Part shown: one piece after another, positions 54,401-61,884 of the stretch
Numbering within the stretch: the stretch's first letter is position 1
How the letters are laid out: each line of letters starts with the position of its first letter
NCBI GenBank assembly: GCA_965198495.1
Contig: CBDAPL010000001.1
Span: forward strand, 3,428,308-3,492,307
Reading direction: 5' to 3'
Length of the DNA: 64,000 nt
From: RH-AL1 sp965198495
Lineage (GTDB): Bacteria > Pseudomonadota > Alphaproteobacteria > Rhizobiales > Beijerinckiaceae
Translations under genes and position numbers: made by a program
The notes under the pieces: generated by a model
What the model saw: only the letters and a program-made list of their open reading frames with translations
Database searches by the model: none
Told to the model about the DNA's origin: nothing

Positions 54401-54974
54401 CGAGGCGCTCGAGCGCCGCGTCCGGCCGGCCGTAGCCGTAGCAGCGGTCGAGCGGGCCGCTCGGGCCGCCGGTCAGCGCGATCAGCCCCGCCGTGCGTCC
54501 CTCCAGGCGTCGCAGACCGACGTGGGCGCTCTCGCCCGGCGTCGGATCGAGGAAGGCGCGCGAGGCGAGATGCATGAGGTTGAGGTAGCCGGTCTCGTCC
54601 TTGGCGAGCAGCACCAGCGGCGCGCGCCCGGCGTCCTCCTCGCCGCCGCGCGCGGCGAGCATCGACCCGTCGCCGAAGCCGATCGCGAGCTGGATGCCGA
54701 TGATCGGCTGCAACCCCGCCTTCGCGACCTTCTCGGAAAATTCGAGCGCGCCGAACAGGTTGTTGGTGTCGGTGATGGCCAGCGCCGGCATGGCGTCGGC
54801 GGCGGCGAAGGTGATGAGCTTGGCGATCGACATCGCCCCCTCGCGCAAAGAGTAGGACGAGTGGGTGTGGAGGTGGACGAAGGGCGCGCCCTCCGGCTCC
54901 GGCGCGCGCGTCTTCGGGGAGGCGTCGAGGGCCCGCGTGTCGATGCCGTGCTTCATGCTCATGGCGGCGAGCAT
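51441..54974 (-). CDS. dnaE: DNA polymerase III subunit alpha DnaE
   Basis: The replicative polymerase, 1177 residues, normal for the DnaE1 form. Seen in order: PHP domain (HLHTHSSYSLREGAMSIAKL, ALAITDTNN), catalytic Asp residues in PDFDIDFCQDRRDEVIRYV, palm and fingers (GPGRGSGAGSLVAYAL; FDFLGLKTLTTL), the beta-clamp and HhH region (LNPRDANRRVLESLTAAGAFDGL), and the C-terminal OB domain (LAATVLDRAERRTRSGSKMGIVQLSD). Start ATG 54974 or 54962 cannot be settled because neither has a clear Shine-Dalgarno sequence. It is monocistronic here. Confidence 0.97.
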   Translation of the reverse strand: MLAAMSMKHGIDTRALDASPKTRAPEPEGAPFVHLHTHSSYSLREGAMSIAKLITFAAADAMPALAITDTNNLFGALEFSEKVAKAGLQPIIGIQLAIGFGDGSMLAARGGEEDAGRAPLVLLAKDETGYLNLMHLASRAFLDPTPGESAHVGLRRLEGRTAGLIALTGGPSGPLDRCYGYGRPDAALERLGKLETLFPGRLYIELQRHGLAKERETEGALIDLAYDRGLPLVATNEPYFAALSDYEAHDALICIADGAVVGQSGRRQLSPEHRFKTRAEMLKLFGDLPEATGNTVEIARRCFYRPRTRKPILPAFTSGAAADEAAELVRQAEQGLAARLAARGMAPGTDEKVYTDRLAFELAVITNMKFPGYFLIVADFIKWAKDQGIPVGPGRGSGAGSLVAYALTITDLDPLRFGLLFERFLNPERVSMPDFDIDFCQDRRDEVIRYVRDRYGADKVAQIITFGSFLARGVMRNVGRVLEMPLGQVDKLAKLVPQNPAAPVTLKQAIDGEARLREAAEAEPKVARLLEIAQTLEGLYSNASTHAAGIVIGDRPLDELVPLYRDPKSDMPATQFNMKWVEPAGLVKFDFLGLKTLTTLAKAVALLAARDVVVDLETIPLDDARTYQMLGRGETVGVFQLESAGMRKALVEMRADRFEDIIALVALYRPGPMANIPKYCAVKLGEEPADYIHPKIEMVLKETFGIIVYQEQVMQIAQILSGYSLGEADMLRRAMGKKIKAEMDAQRDRFTSGAVSGGLDKKQASEIFDLLAKFADYGFNKSHAAAYALIAYQTAWFKANHPVEFLAASMTLDKPNTDKLSEFANEARRMGIAVEPPSVVSGGVDFDVRGDDKGVLAIRYALSAVKGVGDGQAQGIVAARGGRPFADLADFADRLNPRDANRRVLESLTAAGAFDGLEPDRAKVHACIETLLAVANRRAQERAAGQSALFGTETAATLALPNVPGWTATERLQREFNAVGFFLSGHPLDSYALVLKRLGIQRWSDFVRSVKAGREAGRLAATVLDRAERRTRSGSKMGIVQLSDQSGQYEAILFQEGLDQFRDQLVKGASLLLGIQAQLEGEDVRARIVSVENLDVAAQRVQKGLQIFVRGAEPLISIQRMLGERGSSEAGLGEVSIIAMTPDRAEAEIRLPGRYKISPQIAGAIKAIPGIVAVEHV

Positions 54975-55405
54975 AGCAGGTCAAAAAGCGATCGGCTCGC
55001 GCGGCCGAGCGACGGCGCGACGCTGTCCCCAGGCCCGATCGACGCGCTTCAGTAGGGCGGCGGACCATCGCCGCCATGATCCTCGGCGGCCGGGCGCGGA
55101 GCTTGCGCGGAGGCGTTCGATCGGTCCGGGCGGGCTCGCGCCTGTCGTCGCTGGGCGGCGCGTGCAGATCATCGTTCTCGTAGGTGCTTCGCCGTTGCTG
55201 ACTTGAGCTTGGGCGGGCGTGACGCAAGCAAGCCCCACCACGAAGAGTGATGCGCCTCCCTCGCTCGACGATCGCGTGCGTCTGCGGCCAAGGCGCAGTC
55301 TAGCAACGCACCTCGCGACCGAGCTTGTTTTCGCCGCCGATGGCTTGACAGGAAGATCGCGCCGCCGGTTTTATGGCTAAGCTTTCTCGGTTGGGAGGAC
55401 GACCG
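54975..55405. other. 431-nt region between dnaE and a secreted protein gene
   Basis: The region holds the dnaE upstream sequence and the promoter for the next gene (55345-55374). Short frames on both strands (for example 54981-55241 minus) lack ribosome-binding sites and a protein-like look. I see no RNA gene. Confidence 0.5.
55345..55374 (+). promoter_or_regulatory. Sigma-70-type promoter before the secreted protein gene
   Basis: A consensus -35 TTGACA (55345-55350) is followed after 18 nt by TTTTAT (55369-55374). An ATG at 55373 falls inside the -10 element and so cannot be the start of translation. Transcription should begin near 55381, just before the GGAGG at about 55394-55398. Confidence 0.6.
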
Positions 55406-55897
55406 GTGTTCAGGACAGTGCTGGCTCTTACATTTCTTTGCGCCATGCCGGCGCTGGCGCAGGCCAAGGCGTTCAAGATCGGCGACGACGACCCGGTATC
55501 GTGGGTCTCCATCCCCGACACTTGGGAGCCAGCCGAAATCGACAACGGCGTCGAAGGGACCTCGCCCGACAAGGAGACCTACGTCGCCGCCGAGATCGTC
55601 GACGCCAAGGAGATCGACGACGCGGTCAAGGAGGAAGACAAGTTCTTTGCCAAGCAGAAGATCAAGATCAAGGGCGACACCAAGAAGGAGAAGGAGACCA
55701 CGGTGAACGGTCTCAAGGCCTTCGACTACAGCTGGGACGCGACGGACGAGGACGGCCCGACGCATGTCAGCGTCACATTCGTCGTGGTCGGCGAGGGCAA
55801 GCTCCTGCTGCTGACCTACTGGGGCAGCGCCGCCGGCGAGAAGGCCAACGGCAAGGACCTGGTCGCGATCGCGGAGAGCATCAAGCCGATCAAGTAG
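55406..55897 (+). CDS. Small secreted acidic/lysine-rich protein, function unknown
   Basis: From GTG 55406 the protein has 163 residues and a clean signal peptide (FRTVLALTFLCAMPALAQA). GGAGG lies 7 nt upstream of this GTG, and the ATG 33 nt earlier overlaps the -10 of the promoter, so the GTG is preferred. The mature part is charged (EEDKFFAKQKIKIKGDTKKEKETTVNG) and ends with strands (THVSVTFVVVGEGKLLLLTYWG). The pattern resembles PsbP/DUF1795-like proteins that resist a simple assignment. It lies upstream of typA by 172 nt and probably has its own transcript. Confidence 0.82.
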   Translation: MFRTVLALTFLCAMPALAQAKAFKIGDDDPVSWVSIPDTWEPAEIDNGVEGTSPDKETYVAAEIVDAKEIDDAVKEEDKFFAKQKIKIKGDTKKEKETTVNGLKAFDYSWDATDEDGPTHVSVTFVVVGEGKLLLLTYWGSAAGEKANGKDLVAIAESIKPIK

Positions 55898-56069
55898 GCC
55901 AAGCGCACGACTAGCAGGTCAAGCGCACGCGAAAGCCAGGCGTCGAAGCCGCGTCGACGCCTGTTTCCAAACCGCGCCGGATGCTTTATGAGCATGCCGC
56001 ATTGCGAGATGACGTCGTGTGCCCATGCGGGGCGCTGACTTCTCGCCTTTCAAAAAACCTGGCCCTTTC

Positions 56070-57899
56070 ATGAAGCTGCGAAACATCGCCATCATCGCCC
56101 ACGTCGATCACGGCAAGACCACGCTCGTCGACTGCCTGCTGCGCCAGTCCGGCGCCTTCCGCGACAACCAGCGCGTCGCCGAGCGGGTGATGGATTCAAA
56201 CGACCTCGAGAAAGAGCGCGGCATCACCATCATGGCGAAGGCCACGTCCATCGCCTGGCAGGACACCCGCATCAACATCGTCGACACGCCCGGCCACGCC
56301 GACTTCGGCGGCGAGGTCGAGCGCATTCTCTCGATGGTCGACGGCGCCATCGTGCTGGTCGACGCCGCCGAGGGCCCGATGCCGCAGACCAAGTTCGTGG
56401 TCGGCAAGGCGCTCAAGATCGGCCTGAAGCCGATCGTCGCCATCAACAAGGTCGACAAGCCCGACGCCCGCATCCAGGAGGTCGTCAACGAGGTGTTCGA
56501 CCTTTTCGCCGCGCTCGATGCCACCGACGAACAGCTCGACTTTCCGATCCTCTACGGCTCCGCCAAGCAGGGCTGGATGGCAATGGCGCCCGAGGGTCCG
56601 CAGGATGGCATGGGCCCGCTGTTCGACCTCGTCATCAAGCACGTGCCCGAGCCGACCATCGAGGAAGGCGGCTTCCGCATGCTCGGCACGCTGCTCGAGG
56701 CCAATCCGTACCTCGGCCGCATCGTGACCGGCCGCATCTTCGCCGGCTCGGTCAAGCCCAACCAGGCGGTCAAGGTGCTGGACCGCACCGGCAAGGTCGT
56801 CGAACAGGGCCGCGTCTCGAAGATCCTCGCCTTCCGCGGCATCGAGCGCACGCCGATCGAGGAGGCCGAGGCGGGCGACATCGTCGCCATCGCCGGCCTG
56901 GAAAAGTTCAACGTCGCCGACACGATGTGCGAGCCTTCGGTCACCGAGCCGCTGCAGGCGCAGCCGATCGACCCGCCGACGCTGTCGATGACCTTCCTCG
57001 TCAACGATTCGCCGCTCGCCGGCACAGAGGGCGACAAGGTCACGACGCGCGTCATCCGCGCCCGGCTGATGAAGGAGGCCGAAGGCAACGTCGCGCTCAA
57101 AATCGCCGACGACACCAAATCGGACGGCTACATCGTCTCGGGCCGCGGCGAGCTGCAACTCTCGATCCTCATCGAGGTGATGCGCCGCGAGGGCTTCGAG
57201 CTCGGCGTGTCGCGCCCGAAGGTCGTGTTCCAGCGCGACGAGGACGGCTCGCTGTTGGAGCCTGTCGAGGAGGTCGTGATCGACGTCGACGAGGAGCATT
57301 CCGGCGTCGTCGTGCAGAAGATGTCGGAGCGCAAGGCCGAGATGATCGAGATGCGCCCGTCCGGCGGCAACCGCCAGCGCATCGTCTTCCACGCTCCCAC
57401 CAGAGGGCTGATCGGCTACCAGGGCGAGCTGCTGACGGACACCAAGGGCACGGCGATCATGAACCGGCTGTTCCACGAATATTCGCCGTGGAAAGGCGAG
57501 ATCGCCGGCCGCCGCAACGGCGTGCTCATCTCCAACGACCAGGGCGAGAGCGTCGCCTACGCGATGTGGAAACTGGAAGACCGCGGCCCGATGATGATCA
57601 TCCCCGGCATCAAGGTCTATCGCGGCATGATCATCGGCGAGCACTCGCGCGAGAACGACCTCGAGATCAACGTACTCAAGGGCAAGCAGCTCACCAACAT
57701 CCGCGCGGCCGGCAAGGACGAGGCGGTGCGCCTCACCCCGCCGATCCAGATGACGCTGGAAAAGGCGCTGGCCTATATCGAGGACGACGAACTGGTCGAG
57801 GTGACGCCGAAGTCGATCCGTCTGCGCAAGATGTACCTCGATCCCAACGAGCGCAAGCGGATGGAGCGCGGTGCCAAGGAGCCGGCCGCCGTCGGCTGA
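56070..57899 (+). CDS. typA: Ribosome-associated GTPase TypA/BipA
   Basis: A translational GTPase that binds the 70S ribosome and helps assembly and stress adaptation. G1 is AHVDHGKTT, G2 is in RGITI, G3 is DTPGHADFGGE, G4 is NKVDKPDAR and G5 is GSAKQG. A beta-barrel, EF-G-like domains and the BipA-specific C-terminus follow (GQLLTDTKGTAIMNRLFHEYSPWKGEI, KQLTNIRAAGKDEAVRLTPP). ATG 56070 gives 609 residues, the usual length; the frame is open to 56019. Confidence 0.96.
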   Translation: MKLRNIAIIAHVDHGKTTLVDCLLRQSGAFRDNQRVAERVMDSNDLEKERGITIMAKATSIAWQDTRINIVDTPGHADFGGEVERILSMVDGAIVLVDAAEGPMPQTKFVVGKALKIGLKPIVAINKVDKPDARIQEVVNEVFDLFAALDATDEQLDFPILYGSAKQGWMAMAPEGPQDGMGPLFDLVIKHVPEPTIEEGGFRMLGTLLEANPYLGRIVTGRIFAGSVKPNQAVKVLDRTGKVVEQGRVSKILAFRGIERTPIEEAEAGDIVAIAGLEKFNVADTMCEPSVTEPLQAQPIDPPTLSMTFLVNDSPLAGTEGDKVTTRVIRARLMKEAEGNVALKIADDTKSDGYIVSGRGELQLSILIEVMRREGFELGVSRPKVVFQRDEDGSLLEPVEEVVIDVDEEHSGVVVQKMSERKAEMIEMRPSGGNRQRIVFHAPTRGLIGYQGELLTDTKGTAIMNRLFHEYSPWKGEIAGRRNGVLISNDQGESVAYAMWKLEDRGPMMIIPGIKVYRGMIIGEHSRENDLEINVLKGKQLTNIRAAGKDEAVRLTPPIQMTLEKALAYIEDDELVEVTPKSIRLRKMYLDPNERKRMERGAKEPAAVG

Positions 57900-57940
57900 C
57901 AGCGTTCTTTAAATCGAAGTCCGAGCGCCGCGATCGACCT

Positions 57941-58519
57941 TTATCGGCAAATCAGGATTGCCATGCTTGCGGCAACCGAGAGCGCGAGCGCCTTCATGTC
58001 GGGCGTGGTACCCGCGTCTTCGGCGATCGCCGTCGACTCGCGTCGGAGCCGATCATCGCACCCACAGCGCGGTATCTTGCCGTCCGTCGTGCAGGAATCG
58101 TGACGCATGCACGCGGCATCGAGCGGGTCGGTCGGCTCCGAGCCGGGCCGGTTGCCGATCCCACAGTAGTTGCCGTGTATGAGGAGAGGCCCGCGCCGCA
58201 GCGCCGCGACATCGTCCTTGACGACCGCCGGTAGGTTGCCGCGCCACAGGTCATGGAGCGACTTGTCGACGAGTTGCGGCGGCGTCAGTGGCGCCTTTGC
58301 ATCCGGCAGCGGCGCCAGCGGCGGCGCCTGCGCATCCGGCAGCGGGCGAGGCGCCTGCGCATCCGGCAACGGTGGCAAGACGGCTGGCACGGCTTCAGTC
58401 GCTGAAGGTGGCTCGGGACCGACCGGCACCTGAGCCCGTGCCGGCATCGCCGATATCGAGAGAAGGAGAGGGAGATACGCCAAACACGCCACAACTCGTC
58501 TTGATAGAGAACGCGACAT
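57941..58519 (-). CDS. Secreted phospholipase A2-like protein with proline-rich repeats
   Basis: A 192-residue exported protein. The signal peptide is RRVVACLAYLPLLLSISAMPARA (8-29). A linker (about 34-82) carries three to four copies of PLPDAQAP. The rest has the secretory PLA2 core: calcium loop GNYCGIGN (117-124) and the catalytic helix AACMRHDSC with His140-Asp141, with further Cys at 152 and 154. PLA2 releases the sn-2 fatty acid from phospholipids with calcium. The domain is compact and the calcium loop is spaced by an insert (RPGSEPTDPLD) before the helix. ATG 58519 is preferred over TTG 58540 because GGCGGAG lies upstream. Confidence 0.75.
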   Translation of the reverse strand: MSRSLSRRVVACLAYLPLLLSISAMPARAQVPVGPEPPSATEAVPAVLPPLPDAQAPRPLPDAQAPPLAPLPDAKAPLTPPQLVDKSLHDLWRGNLPAVVKDDVAALRRGPLLIHGNYCGIGNRPGSEPTDPLDAACMRHDSCTTDGKIPRCGCDDRLRRESTAIAEDAGTTPDMKALALSVAASMAILICR

Positions 58520-58672
58520 CGTGATCGCTCCGCCTTTCAATCAAGCTCTTATGTAAGCCAGCCGATCAAGACGTCCGCGCGCGCTGTTGGTTCCGCCGGC
58601 GTGAAGCCACGCAGGTTTGATTTCCGCGCCCAACGCTTTTCGTCTAGCGATCCCGCCGATCGGAGATCACCC

Positions 58673-59035
58673 ATGAAGTCCCTCGATACGGCCATCGTCT
58701 TGATAGCCTTTCTCGCGCCAGCCCTGCCCGCGCGTGCCGCGGCGATCGCGAGGGCGACGCTCGGCTGCAAGGCGCCGAGCGATCTCCCGAACACCGCCCT
58801 GAAAGGCGGCGCGCTCGATGCCGCAAGCCGTCCCCTGGTGGCGTCCGGCGCCTGCACCCTCCTGGCGAAAGGCGTCGCGGTCGATGTCGACGAGGATAGA
58901 GCGCCGCTCGCCTGCGTCCGCCTGACGGGAGATCTCTCCTGCCTATGGGTGCCGAGTGCGCTTGTCGATCAGCACCCCGGCGAGAAGGGCGGTGGTGGTG
59001 GAAAAGGCGGAGGCGGCCGCTCGCACCGGAGCTGA
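58673..59035 (+). CDS. Small secreted glycine-tailed protein, function unknown
   Basis: A 120-residue protein with a signal peptide (TAIVLIAFLAPALPARAAA). Cysteines in LGCKAPS, SGACTLL, LACVRL and LSCLWV may form two disulfides. The C-terminus is GEKGGGGGKGGGGRSHRS, a flexible basic tail. CGGAG lies about 9 nt before ATG 58673. I do not recognise the family. It is divergent from the PLA2-like gene, with about 150 nt between starts. Confidence 0.75.
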   Translation: MKSLDTAIVLIAFLAPALPARAAAIARATLGCKAPSDLPNTALKGGALDAASRPLVASGACTLLAKGVAVDVDEDRAPLACVRLTGDLSCLWVPSALVDQHPGEKGGGGGKGGGGRSHRS

Positions 59036-59044
59036 CGTCTCGAT

Positions 59045-59647
59045 TTACAATGTCTCGATGTCGCGCGCGGCGGCATCGAGGATCGCGGTGATCCGGCTGA
59101 CGTCCTCGGGGGCACCGCGCGACAGGCGCAGCCGCAGCGCCGTCTTGAGATTGTCCATCGCCCGCATGATCTCGGGCGCCGCGCCGCCGCCAAAACGCTG
59201 GCGCATCTCGCTCATGCGCGCGAAGACCCGGTCGATGTCGCCGGCGCTGCGCTCGAGCTCCGCGCGGCCCTCGTCGGTGAGGCCGTAGAGCTTGCGCGGC
59301 CCCTCCGTCTCGACGACGGCGATGAGCCCCTGCTCCTCGAGCAGCGTCAGGGTCGGATAGACGATGCCGGGGCTCGGCGCATAGGCGCCACCGAACCGCT
59401 CCTCGACGGCCTTGATGATCTCGTACCCGTGCGACGGCTTCGCGCCGAGCAGCTTGAGGACCACGTAGCGCAGGTCGCCCTGCTCGAACATGCGCGGGCG
59501 ACCGCCGCGCGGACCGAAGCCACGGCCGCCGAAGCGCCCCTCGCCTTCGCGGCCGCCATAGCCGCCATGACCCTCTTCACCGCGACCGCCGCCACGGCCC
59601 ATGCCCATCGGCTCTTGACAGCGTCTTTGACCAAAATGAAACCGCAT
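59045..59647 (-). CDS. PadR family transcriptional regulator with glycine-rich N-terminus
   Basis: A 200-residue winged-helix regulator from ATG 59647. The PadR domain (about 55-135) is seen in RYVVLKLLGAKPSHGYEIIKAVEERFGG, SPGIVYPTLTLLEEQGLI and RKLYGLTDEGR. The first 50 residues are Gly/Arg-rich (RGGGRGEEGHGGYGGREG), which is unusual and may be a flexible arm. PadR proteins are usually repressors that dimerise through a C-terminal helix. A perfect 12-bp palindrome lies 33 nt upstream of the start, suggesting autoregulation. Confidence 0.88.
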   Translation of the reverse strand: MRFHFGQRRCQEPMGMGRGGGRGEEGHGGYGGREGEGRFGGRGFGPRGGRPRMFEQGDLRYVVLKLLGAKPSHGYEIIKAVEERFGGAYAPSPGIVYPTLTLLEEQGLIAVVETEGPRKLYGLTDEGRAELERSAGDIDRVFARMSEMRQRFGGGAAPEIMRAMDNLKTALRLRLSRGAPEDVSRITAILDAAARDIETL

Positions 59648-59679
59648 CGTCATTCTCCACATTCGTCGTGAACGTCTAT

Positions 59680-59691
59680 AAGATATATCTT
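59680..59691. promoter_or_regulatory. Perfect palindrome AAGATATATCTT upstream of the PadR gene
   Basis: The AT-rich palindrome stands out in GC-rich DNA, with -10-like TATA inside it. PadR-type repressors are known to use short palindromes of this AT-rich form near their own promoter, and the position is 33 nt before the PadR start. It also faces the DUF3297 gene, 115 nt away. Confidence 0.6.
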
Positions 59692-59805
59692 AGATGCATA
59701 AAGTTACAACTCAAATCGTATCGACGATCCAATAGCTCGGATTTCCGCGGGGCTAGCTAAGCCGGAGGCGCTACTCTATACCGCCCGCTTTCACGAGATG
59801 CCGCC

Positions 59806-60084
59806 ATGAACGATACGTCCGCCGACTCGCCGCCCGACCGTCTCGCGGCGAGTCCCAAGAGTGCTTTCTACAACGAGGCGATTCTCGAACGCGGCGTCGG
59901 CATCGTCTTCGAGGGCGTCGAGAAGACCAACGTCGAGGAATATTGCGTCAGTGAAGGCTGGGTTCGGCTCTCCGCCGGCAACGCCAAGATGCGCAACGGT
60001 GATCCGATGACGATCAAGCTCAAGGGCAAGGTCGAGCCGTATTTCCGCGACAGCGTTGGAATGTCGGCGACCGATGCATCCTAA
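59806..60084 (+). CDS. DUF3297 family protein
   Basis: A 92-residue cytoplasmic protein. The family signature is very clear: DRLAASPKSAFYNEAILERGVGIVFEGVEKTNVEEYCVSEGWVRLSAGNAKMRNGDPMTIKLKGKVEPYFRD. DUF3297 is widespread in proteobacteria and its function is unknown. It is divergent from the PadR regulator and followed by a DUF4142 gene 37 nt later. Confidence 0.93.
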   Translation: MNDTSADSPPDRLAASPKSAFYNEAILERGVGIVFEGVEKTNVEEYCVSEGWVRLSAGNAKMRNGDPMTIKLKGKVEPYFRDSVGMSATDAS

Positions 60085-60121
60085 CAAGGCCTCCGCCGTT
60101 CGACGGCTTTAGGAGTAATTA

Positions 60122-60634
60122 ATGTCGGTTCGTACGCTTGCCCGCATGTCGGGCGCCGCCCTCGTCTTCGCACTTTCGCGTGCCGCCGCCGCACACGCCG
60201 CGCCCATGTCCGATGCCGACAAGGCATTCGTAGCCGAGGTCTCGCAGGGCGGCATGTACGAGGTCGAGCTCGGAAAGGTCGGCGAGGAAAAGGGACAGGC
60301 ACAGGACATTCGAGACCAGGCCAACACCGAGGCTCACGATCACGAGGGCGTGGGTGCCAAGCTCAAGGCGATCGTCACTGGCGCCGGCATGGAGTTCCCG
60401 AGCAAGCTGAACGCCAAATTCCAGGATCGCCTGGACAAGATGAAGGCCCTGCCGAACGACAGGTTCGACAAAGAATATATCGTCGACATGATCAAGATCC
60501 ACGATGGCGACGGCGCCGCCTTCGCAAAAGAGGCCAAAGGCGGCACCAACCCCGACCTGAAGGCATTCGCGGCGCAGACGCACGCGATCGTCGCGCGCCA
60601 CCTCGGCGAGCTTCACGCCAACACGAAATTGTAG
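60122..60634 (+). CDS. DUF4142 family exported protein
   Basis: A 170-residue protein with signal peptide (SGAALVFALSRAAAAHA). The DUF4142 helical fold is seen in DADKAFVAEVSQGGMYEVELGKVGEEKGQAQDIRDQANTEAHDH, then DRLDKMKALPNDRFDKEYIVDMIKIHDGDGAAF. Such ferritin-like helical proteins are common in the periplasm of soil bacteria; the role is unknown. AGGAG lies 6 nt before the ATG. Confidence 0.92.
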   Translation: MSVRTLARMSGAALVFALSRAAAAHAAPMSDADKAFVAEVSQGGMYEVELGKVGEEKGQAQDIRDQANTEAHDHEGVGAKLKAIVTGAGMEFPSKLNAKFQDRLDKMKALPNDRFDKEYIVDMIKIHDGDGAAFAKEAKGGTNPDLKAFAAQTHAIVARHLGELHANTKL

Positions 60635-60640
60635 GAGCCG

Positions 60641-60892
60641 TCAGTCGGCGCTGGGAAGGCGGCGGATGGTGAATTCGATCTGCCCATCGGCGAGTTCGCG
60701 CCAGAACTCGATCTCCGTCATGTAGGCCGCCTTGGGAAAGGACGTGAACCATTCGTGAGCCTTGGCCCGCGCCTCGACGCGCGGAAGCGTATAGGTCTCA
60801 CGCCGCCAAGAGCTTCTCTCACGCGTCCTGGCGCGGCTCTTGTCGCCAAGCCGCCGCGCCACGTCGGATGGCTTCACGCGGTCTGTGGCCAT
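60641..60892 (-). CDS. Small basic protein of unknown function, 83 residues
   Basis: From ATG 60892 (GGAG about 10 nt upstream) the protein is basic in its first half (VKPSDVARRLGDKSRARTRERSSWRRETYTLPR) and aromatic/acidic in its second (AHEWFTSFPKAAYMTEIEFWRELADGQIEFTIRRL). The frame is open to 60979, but that part looks non-coding. No family is recognised and no signal peptide is seen. It converges with the DUF4142 gene, 6 nt apart. Confidence 0.65.
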   Translation of the reverse strand: MATDRVKPSDVARRLGDKSRARTRERSSWRRETYTLPRVEARAKAHEWFTSFPKAAYMTEIEFWRELADGQIEFTIRRLPSAD

Positions 60893-61041
60893 CGCCTGTT
60901 TCTCCACAACGCAGGTACTCACACGGTCGCGGCGAAACGCGCCCGATCTCACGTTAGCTTCAGGATAGGGCTCCCGCAAATCGGCAGCGTCGATATCGTG
61001 AACAGCTCAACCCGGCGGTCGATCGAGCGAATGGAGATGAC

Positions 61042-61368
61042 GTGTTCCTGAAAGCGTGCCGGCGCGCCGATCTCGTCGAAGGCGGCCTCGAAGTCGCGGC
61101 CGTCGATCGCAAGCTCGTCCTCATCGTCTGGCCGGAAGGCGGGACGCCGCGCGCGTTCCAGGGCTTCTGTCCGCATGCGCGGGAACCGCTGGCCGACGCG
61201 CGGTTCGACGGCGCGACGCTGGTTTGCCCCTATCACGACTGGGTCTTCGACGGACGAAACGGAAAATGCCTCGAAGGAAAAAGATGCCGACTGGCGGAAT
61301 ACAAGCTTAAGATCGATCGGGACGACGTCCTCGTCGATGTCGAAGGCATCGAAGCGAACTACGTCTGA
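61042..61368 (+). CDS. Stand-alone Rieske [2Fe-2S] protein
   Basis: A 108-residue soluble ferredoxin. The Rieske motif C-x-H-x16-C-x-x-H is complete: Cys43 and His45 in FCPHAREPL, Cys62 and His65 in VCPYHDWVFDGRNG. It has no membrane helix, so it is of the soluble type that feeds electrons to oxygenases (as T4MO-type components) or acts alone. Start GTG 61042 has GGAG 6 nt upstream. No oxygenase or reductase is adjacent, so the partner is unknown. Confidence 0.9.
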   Translation: MFLKACRRADLVEGGLEVAAVDRKLVLIVWPEGGTPRAFQGFCPHAREPLADARFDGATLVCPYHDWVFDGRNGKCLEGKRCRLAEYKLKIDRDDVLVDVEGIEANYV

Positions 61369-61441
61369 ACGCGGCCGGCCTCGATGCATCCGAGGCGGGA
61401 AACGCGCGTTAGTACTTGGCACCCTCTTCCGGACCACGCCC

Positions 61442-61786
61442 GTGAGCGATCCAAACCCGCCGTCAGAACCGCCGCGCTATTGGGCGCAGAGCGCGGCGCG
61501 CTGGCGCCAGCAGCAGGAGAACACGCCGTTGCGGCGTTTTCTCGGGGGATCCCCGGCGGCCGTCCTGGTCAAACTGGCCGTGGTCTCCCTCATCGTCGGC
61601 GCCCTTTTAATGTGGCTCAACATCCGCCCGGCCGATGTGTTCGCCGAATTGTCCGATCTGCTGAACCGGCTCTGGGCGCTCGGCTTCCGTTCGCTGCGCG
61701 ACTTCGGCGACTACATCGTTGCCGGCGCGGCGATCGTCATCCCCGTCTGGCTCGTCCTGCGTCTCCTCAGTTTTCGCGGACGCTGA
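61442..61786 (+). CDS. Small two-helix membrane protein (DUF6460-like)
   Basis: From GTG 61442 the protein has 114 residues. A short polar N-terminus (SDPNPPSEPPRYWAQSAARWRQQQENTPLRRFLGGSP) is followed by two helices: VLVKLAVVSLIVGALLMWL and YIVAGAAIVIPVWLVLRLLS. The pattern GVILMWLNIRPADVF...GFRSLRDFGDYIVAGAAIVIPVWL is that of alphaproteobacterial DUF6460 proteins, of unknown function. No Shine-Dalgarno sequence is clear, and the frame is open upstream, so the exact start is uncertain. Confidence 0.75.
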   Translation: MSDPNPPSEPPRYWAQSAARWRQQQENTPLRRFLGGSPAAVLVKLAVVSLIVGALLMWLNIRPADVFAELSDLLNRLWALGFRSLRDFGDYIVAGAAIVIPVWLVLRLLSFRGR

Positions 61787-61884
61787 ACGACCCGCTTCGC
61801 CGCGGGTAGCGCAGCGGCGTCCAGTCTTCGGTCGAGCCGGGAGGCTGTCGGACGCAAGGACGGACGGAGCGCCCCGCGCCCGAC

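Noticed and set aside
51783..55055. 1090-codon open frame on the plus strand opposite dnaE
   Set aside because: It is the antisense of an undoubted DnaE and shows the Arg/Gly/Ala/His-rich, repeat-poor look of a shadow frame in GC-rich DNA. No family features or ribosome-binding site.
54981..55241. 86-codon minus frame between dnaE and the secreted protein gene, beginning with an apparent signal-like stretch
   Set aside because: No ribosome-binding site; after the first 15 residues the composition is Arg/Pro-rich and shadow-like.
56196..57644. 482-codon frame opposite typA
   Set aside because: Antisense shadow of a conserved GTPase; composition is dominated by His, Asp, Arg and Leu with no motif.
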